Source: DASYTH01 sp036002505
GTDB lineage: Bacteria > Actinomycetota > Actinomycetes > Mycobacteriales > Pseudonocardiaceae
Length of the DNA: 64,000 nucleotides
Direction: 5' to 3'
Assembly (NCBI RefSeq): GCF_036002505.1
Contig: NZ_DASYTH010000217.1
Location: 1 to 64,000, forward strand
Shown piece after piece: positions 60,226 through 64,000 of this stretch (the stretch's first letter is position 1; each line of letters opens with the position of its first letter). A program made the translations under genes and the position numbers. Below the pieces are notes generated by a model. The model had not been told where the DNA came from. It did not search any database and was given only the letters and a program-made list of their open reading frames with translations.

Positions 60226-60896
60226 GAGCCGTCACGCTCCCCGGCGGGCGCCGGCCGGCCCACGAAGTAGGTTTCCAGCCGCGCCCGGACGGCGGCTCGG
60301 GCCCGGTGCAGCAGGACCCGCTGGTTCTCCGCGGAGACGTCCAGCATGGCGCACACCTCGGCCGAGCTGTGGCCGTCCACGTCGCGCAGGCTCAGCACGG
60401 TGCGCTGCCGGGCGGGCAGGGTCGCCAGCGCGTCGTCGATCACCCGCCGGACCTCGCCGGTCAGCAGCTCACCCTCCGGGGTGGGCCAGGGCGACGGGAA
60501 CTCGCGCCAGTGTCCGGGGAACTCGCCGGCGGCGTCCTGGAAGCGGCCGGGCTCGACGGTGGGCCCGCGGTCCTCGGCGGCCGGCGCGAGGTCGGACCAC
60601 GGGACGGTCCGCTTCTCCCGTACCCCGCGCCGCCGGGCCTGGTTGACCAGGATCCGGTACACCCAGGTCTTCAGCGAGGACCGGGCCTCGAACCGGTGGA
60701 CGCCCTCGAGCACCGCGAGCCAGGTGTCCTGCACGACCTCCTCCGCCGAGTCACGGGTGGACACGAACGAGCGGGCCAGCCGCAGCATGGAGCCGGACCA
60801 GGAGTCCAGCAGCCGGGCGAACGTGGCCTCGTCGCCGGCCCGCAGGCCGGCCACGAGCACCTCGTCCGGCGGAACCGCCGCGACCTCCTGGGGCAC
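60222..60896 (-). CDS. ECF-family RNA polymerase sigma factor
   Basis: A 224-residue sigma-70 group IV factor. Region 2 is LLDSWSGSMLRLARSFVSTR with SAEEVVQDTWLAVLEGVHRF and SLKTWVYRILVNQARRR. Region 4 is RVIDDALATLPARQRTVLSL, followed by SAEVCAMLDVSAENQRVLLH and RARAAVR. A roughly 60-residue acidic/proline linker separates them, longer than usual. Translation is coupled to the anti-sigma gene. It stands between that gene and the redox operon (60918-63989) on the same strand, 21 nt downstream of it, and may regulate it. Confidence 0.92.
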   Translation of the reverse strand: MPQEVAAVPPDEVLVAGLRAGDEATFARLLDSWSGSMLRLARSFVSTRDSAEEVVQDTWLAVLEGVHRFEARSSLKTWVYRILVNQARRRGVREKRTVPWSDLAPAAEDRGPTVEPGRFQDAAGEFPGHWREFPSPWPTPEGELLTGEVRRVIDDALATLPARQRTVLSLRDVDGHSSAEVCAMLDVSAENQRVLLHRARAAVRARLETYFVGRPAPAGERDGS

Positions 60897-60917
60897 GCCG
60901 AGAATGTACCCGAGGAG

Positions 60918-61628
60918 TCAGCGGTACTCCGGGTTCTCGAAGTCGAACCGGCACCCGGCGTCCCACTCGGACCGCTGGTTTCCGTGCGCCGGGATGCCGC
61001 CGGCGTCGGTGAGCAGGCGGGCCAGGTGCATCAGGTTCCAGGTCATGAACGTCGTGTTCCGGTTGGTGAAGTCGTTCTCCGGCCCGCCGGACCCGGGGTC
61101 CAGGTAGGACGGTCCGGGGCCTGCCTCGCCGATCCAGCCGGCGTCGGCCTGTGGCGGGATCACGTAACCCAGGTGCTGCAGGCTGTACAGCACGTTCATC
61201 GCGCAGTGCTTCACCCCGTCCTCGTTGCCGGTGATCAGGCAGCCGCCCACCCGGCCGTAGTAGGCGTACTGCCCCGCGTCGTTGAGCAGGTGCGAGCACG
61301 CGTACAGCCGCTCGATCACCTTCTTCATCTCGGAGCTGTTGTCCCCCAACCAGATCGGACCGGCCAGCACCAGGATCTGAGCGTCCAGAACGCGCTGGTA
61401 GATCGCCGGCCACTCGTCGCTCGCCCAGCCGTGCCCGGTCATGTCCGGCCACACCCCGGTGGCGATGTCCTGATCGATCGACCGGAGCACCTCGACCTGA
61501 ACCCCGATCTTCTCCAGGATCCGCCGGCTCACGTCGATCAGGCCCTCGGTGTTGCTGCGCTCCGGTGAGCGCTTCAGCGTGCAGTTGATGAACAACGCGC
61601 GCAGGTCGTCGTACCGCGGCTCGGTCAT
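60918..61628 (-). CDS. Flavodoxin-like NAD(P)H-dependent FMN reductase
   Basis: A 236-residue flavoprotein: LRALFINCTLKRSPERSNTE near the N-terminus (phosphate-binding TLKRSPERSNT loop), then ILVLAGPIWLGDNSSEMKKV (flavin isoalloxazine contact) and YYGRVGGCLITGNEDGVKHC. It belongs to the NADPH-dependent FMN reductase/flavodoxin-fold family. The GTG/ATG start overlaps the SRPBCC stop by 4 nt, so it is part of the same operon. Substrate unknown. Confidence 0.88.
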   Translation of the reverse strand: MTEPRYDDLRALFINCTLKRSPERSNTEGLIDVSRRILEKIGVQVEVLRSIDQDIATGVWPDMTGHGWASDEWPAIYQRVLDAQILVLAGPIWLGDNSSEMKKVIERLYACSHLLNDAGQYAYYGRVGGCLITGNEDGVKHCAMNVLYSLQHLGYVIPPQADAGWIGEAGPGPSYLDPGSGGPENDFTNRNTTFMTWNLMHLARLLTDAGGIPAHGNQRSEWDAGCRFDFENPEYR

Positions 61629-62041
61629 CGCGCGAACCTCGCCTTCAGCGCGGCCAGCCCGGGCAGGAACACGCCGTCGCGCACCTGGGCGACGACCTTC
61701 GGCTCATCGGCCTCGTCGCAGTCGAAGGTGGCGCTCCATTCCACCAGCGACGCCTCGGCCGCGGGGCTGACCCGGAGGCCGGAGACGTAGTCCCGTACCG
61801 GCAGCCCGCCGCCGTCCTCGAAGGCGAACCTGGTGCTGCGCTCCACGTCGTCCAGCGCGACGAGGCGTTCCCGGTGGTCGCCGAACACGCGCACGGCGCC
61901 GACCCGGTCGGCCGGGCCGTTCTCGATGGCCGGCGGTGGCAGGTACGGATGCCAGGAGCCGATGGCGCCGAAGTCCCGCAGCAGCGCCCAGACCTCCTCG
62001 GCGGGCGCGTCGAGGACGGCGCTGGTGGTGATCGTTGGCAT
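61625..62041 (-). CDS. SRPBCC-family (polyketide cyclase-like) protein
   Basis: A 138-residue START-like domain: TSAVLDAPAEEVWALLRDFG, IGSWHPYLPPPAIENGPADR, VGAVRVFGDHRERLVALDD, and EWSATFDCDEADEPKVVAQV. Related proteins bind or cyclise hydrophobic ligands. GGAGAGTCACC precedes the ATG. It lies between the Rieske-TPP fusion (22 nt upstream) and the flavin reductase (4-nt overlap). Confidence 0.88.
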   Translation of the reverse strand: MPTITTSAVLDAPAEEVWALLRDFGAIGSWHPYLPPPAIENGPADRVGAVRVFGDHRERLVALDDVERSTRFAFEDGGGLPVRDYVSGLRVSPAAEASLVEWSATFDCDEADEPKVVAQVRDGVFLPGLAALKARFAR

Positions 62042-62063
62042 GGTGACTCTCCTTGTTCGGTTC

Positions 62064-63989
62064 TTACAGCAGCTCGGCGTCCTGCTGGACGCAGAGCAGG
62101 GCGGGGCCGCCGGCGGCGAACAGCCGGGCCATGGCGTCGTCGAGCTGGTCCCGGCGGTCGACCCGGATTCCGGTGGCGCCGCACAGCTCGGCGTAGCCGG
62201 CCCAGTCGGGGTTGTGCAGCGAGGTGTGCCAGACCGGGAAGTCCTCGGCGAGCTGCTCCTTGCTGATCTTGCCGAGGGCGTGGTTGTCCAGCAGCACGTG
62301 CTTGATCGGGATGCCGTACTTCACCGCGGTGGTGAGCTCGGTGGCGTACTGGCCGAAGCCGCCGTCCCCGGTGACCGCCACGATCGGCCGGTCCGGGGCG
62401 GCCGCCCAGGCGCCGAGGGCGGCCGGGTAGCCGAAGCCGATCGAGCCGAGGTAGCCCGACATCAGCACCGGCTGGCCCTTCGACTCCAGGTAGCGGCCGA
62501 GCGAGTAGGCGTGGTTGCCGACGTCCACGGTCACCACGGCGTCCTCGGGCAGGTGCGCCGACAGCGCGGCGAACACCGCCGCGGCCGACACGCCCCGGCC
62601 GCGGTCGTCGGCCACCCGGCGGGCCTTCTCGGCACGCCAGATCGCCCACCGCGCGGCCACGTCGGGCCTCTGATCCTCGGCCTTGACCGTGCCGAGCGAG
62701 CCGGTGATCGCGTCCAGGGTGAGCGCCGCATCGCCGAGCACCCCGACGGTGACCGCGTTGAACCGGCCGATCGCGCCGGGCTCGTCGTCGATCTGCACGA
62801 TCGGGAGGTACGGCGCGATTCCGGTGTGGTTGGCGAACGAGGCGCCGACGACGACCAGCAGGTCGGACTCGTTCATCAGCCAGCTGGCCACCGGGGTACC
62901 GCTGCGGCCGAGCACGCCGGCGCCGAGCGGATGGGTGTCCGGCACCAGTCCCTTGGCTTTGAACGTGGTCAGCACCGGTGCGCCCAGCCGTTCGGCGAGC
63001 GCGCGGATCTGCGTCTCCGCGCCGCGTGCGCCGTGCCCGGCGACGAGGACCGGGCGCCGCGCGTCCCGGATCAGGGCGGCCGCGGCGTCGAGGGCCGCCG
63101 CGGCCGGCCGGACCCGGCGATCCGGCACCCGCCCGTCCGGTGTGGACGGTTCGGCGTCGCTGGGCCGCACCTGGACTTCGTCCGGCAGCACCAGGTGCGC
63201 CACGCCGCGCCGGTCGAGCGCGTGCTTGACCGCGAGCGCGGCCAGCTCGCCATGGTCGCTTCCACTGTGGACGGTCGTGGTGGACACCGCGACGTCGCGG
63301 AACACCGCGGACAGGTCGAGGTCCTGGAACGCCCCGCGGCCCAGCACCTGCGACGGCACCTGGCCGGAGATGGCCAGCACCGGCGCGCCGTCGAGCTTGG
63401 CGTCGTAGAGCCCGGTGAGCAGGTTGGTCGAGCCCGGCCCGGCGATCGCGAGGCAGGCCGCCGGCCGGCCGGTGAGCTTGCCGTAGGCGCTGGCCGCGAA
63501 CGCCGCCGCGCCCTCGTGCCGGATCCCGACGTAGGTCAGCTCGCCCCGCTCCTCGGCCCGCCGCAGCGCGTCGGCGAACCCCAGGTTGGAGTGCCCGACC
63601 ATGCCGAACACGTGCCGCACTCCCCACGCCACCAACGTTTCCACCAGCACGTCGGACACCGTGCGCACGGCGGCGGGCAGCTCCGGCAGCGCCACGTACA
63701 CCCCGTCGGCGCGCTCCTCCACCGGATAGGTCGTCACCCCGTCGGTGAAGCCCTCCGGCGGCCGGCCGGTCACCGGGTCGTAGTCGTAGCCGTGCCACGG
63801 GCAGCGCAGCCAGCCCTTCTCGATCGAGCCCTCGCCCAGCGGCCCGCCCTGGTGCGGGCAGCGGTTCTCCAGCGCGCCCAACCTGGCGCCGCAGCGGGAC
63901 AATGCGACGGTTCGCCCGTCCACCACCACACTGCGCACCCGGCCCTCACCGGGCACATCGGACGGATCGACCCGGTGCCACCCGTGCAT
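62064..63989 (-). CDS. Rieske [2Fe-2S] domain fused to a thiamine-pyrophosphate enzyme (acetolactate synthase/pyruvate oxidase-like)
   Basis: A 641-residue fusion. Residues 1-105 form a Rieske domain with both ligand pairs, CPHQGG (C-x-H) and CPWHGYDYD (C-x2-H), about 18 residues apart. Residues about 108-280 form the TPP PYR domain with the catalytic Glu in VGIRHEGAAAFAASAYGKLT, then the central domain (about 300-430) and the PP domain with GDGGFGQYATELTTAVKYGI and LLDNHALGKI. Such a ferredoxin-like domain could pass electrons from an alpha-keto-acid oxidation. The ATG with GGAGG opens the operon at the right edge of the window. Confidence 0.93.
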   Translation of the reverse strand: MHGWHRVDPSDVPGEGRVRSVVVDGRTVALSRCGARLGALENRCPHQGGPLGEGSIEKGWLRCPWHGYDYDPVTGRPPEGFTDGVTTYPVEERADGVYVALPELPAAVRTVSDVLVETLVAWGVRHVFGMVGHSNLGFADALRRAEERGELTYVGIRHEGAAAFAASAYGKLTGRPAACLAIAGPGSTNLLTGLYDAKLDGAPVLAISGQVPSQVLGRGAFQDLDLSAVFRDVAVSTTTVHSGSDHGELAALAVKHALDRRGVAHLVLPDEVQVRPSDAEPSTPDGRVPDRRVRPAAAALDAAAALIRDARRPVLVAGHGARGAETQIRALAERLGAPVLTTFKAKGLVPDTHPLGAGVLGRSGTPVASWLMNESDLLVVVGASFANHTGIAPYLPIVQIDDEPGAIGRFNAVTVGVLGDAALTLDAITGSLGTVKAEDQRPDVAARWAIWRAEKARRVADDRGRGVSAAAVFAALSAHLPEDAVVTVDVGNHAYSLGRYLESKGQPVLMSGYLGSIGFGYPAALGAWAAAPDRPIVAVTGDGGFGQYATELTTAVKYGIPIKHVLLDNHALGKISKEQLAEDFPVWHTSLHNPDWAGYAELCGATGIRVDRRDQLDDAMARLFAAGGPALLCVQQDAELL

Positions 63990-64000
63990 GTAACGCCTCC

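Overview
The window is about 64 kb of very GC-rich actinobacterial chromosome. Several traits point to Pseudonocardiaceae (an Amycolatopsis- or Kutzneria-like relative), although no rRNA or tRNA gene is present to prove it. These are the codon use, frequent GTG starts with GGAGG-type ribosome sites, in-gene palindromes of the GTCCACAGTGGAC type, and long intergenic palindromes built around ATGAAGG/CCTTCAT. The genus is not determined.

Positions 1-12.8 kb look like a hypoxia/dormancy island: nitrate reductase alpha subunit (partial) and NarK, a GyrI-like protein, Hsp20, an Rv1733c-like membrane protein, a sulfide:quinone-reductase-like flavoprotein with PEP synthase, a DUF1876 protein, a single-domain HPF-like protein, and remnants of Rv2032/Acg-, Rv2629- and CBS-type genes. 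Many are homologues of the mycobacterial DosR regulon. Most have an upstream site of the form GGGAC-N4-GTCCC, the core of the DosR box. About half of the island is decaying. At its end (11.8-12.8 kb) lies a two-domain AhpD/CMD-like peroxidase gene whose only CxxC motif reads Cys-Phe-Tyr-TGA. A perfect 8-bp hairpin follows the TGA at SECIS distance, so this is a strong candidate selenoprotein.

Positions 12.8-21.5 kb hold broken flavodoxin, ABC-2 permease and tyrosine-integrase genes. They are followed by a 1522-residue TIR - trypsin-like protease - STAND ATPase - WD40 protein and a small group encoding a zinc-ribbon protein, a membrane protein and a pentapeptide-repeat membrane protein. This looks like a defence/conflict island.

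Positions 21.6-38 kb hold a sugar ABC importer with CGAAA/TTTCG operators, a Vgb-like propeller, a DrrAB-type exporter beside a large BTAD (SARP-like) regulator and its probable heptamer operator, secreted GH54 and GH30 glycosidases, a lytic transglycosylase, an amidohydrolase and a CBS-domain protein. Positions 38-53 kb hold a BNR/sortilin-type secreted protein, a lipoprotein, an Rrf2 regulator divergent from cysD-cysNC, a P450 with a DUF574 methyltransferase, several secreted esterases and hydrolases, an ArsR-SRPBCC pair, and two exact CebR-type boxes. Positions 53-64 kb hold a complete branched-chain-amino-acid-type (Liv) importer, a PaaX-like regulator, and an ECF sigma/anti-sigma pair next to an operon encoding a flavodoxin-like reductase, an SRPBCC protein and a Rieske-TPP enzyme fusion.

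Three inverted arrays of about 21 bp units sit exactly between three pairs of convergent genes. Seven copies of a long palindrome family are scattered through the window, some of them at the broken ends of genes.
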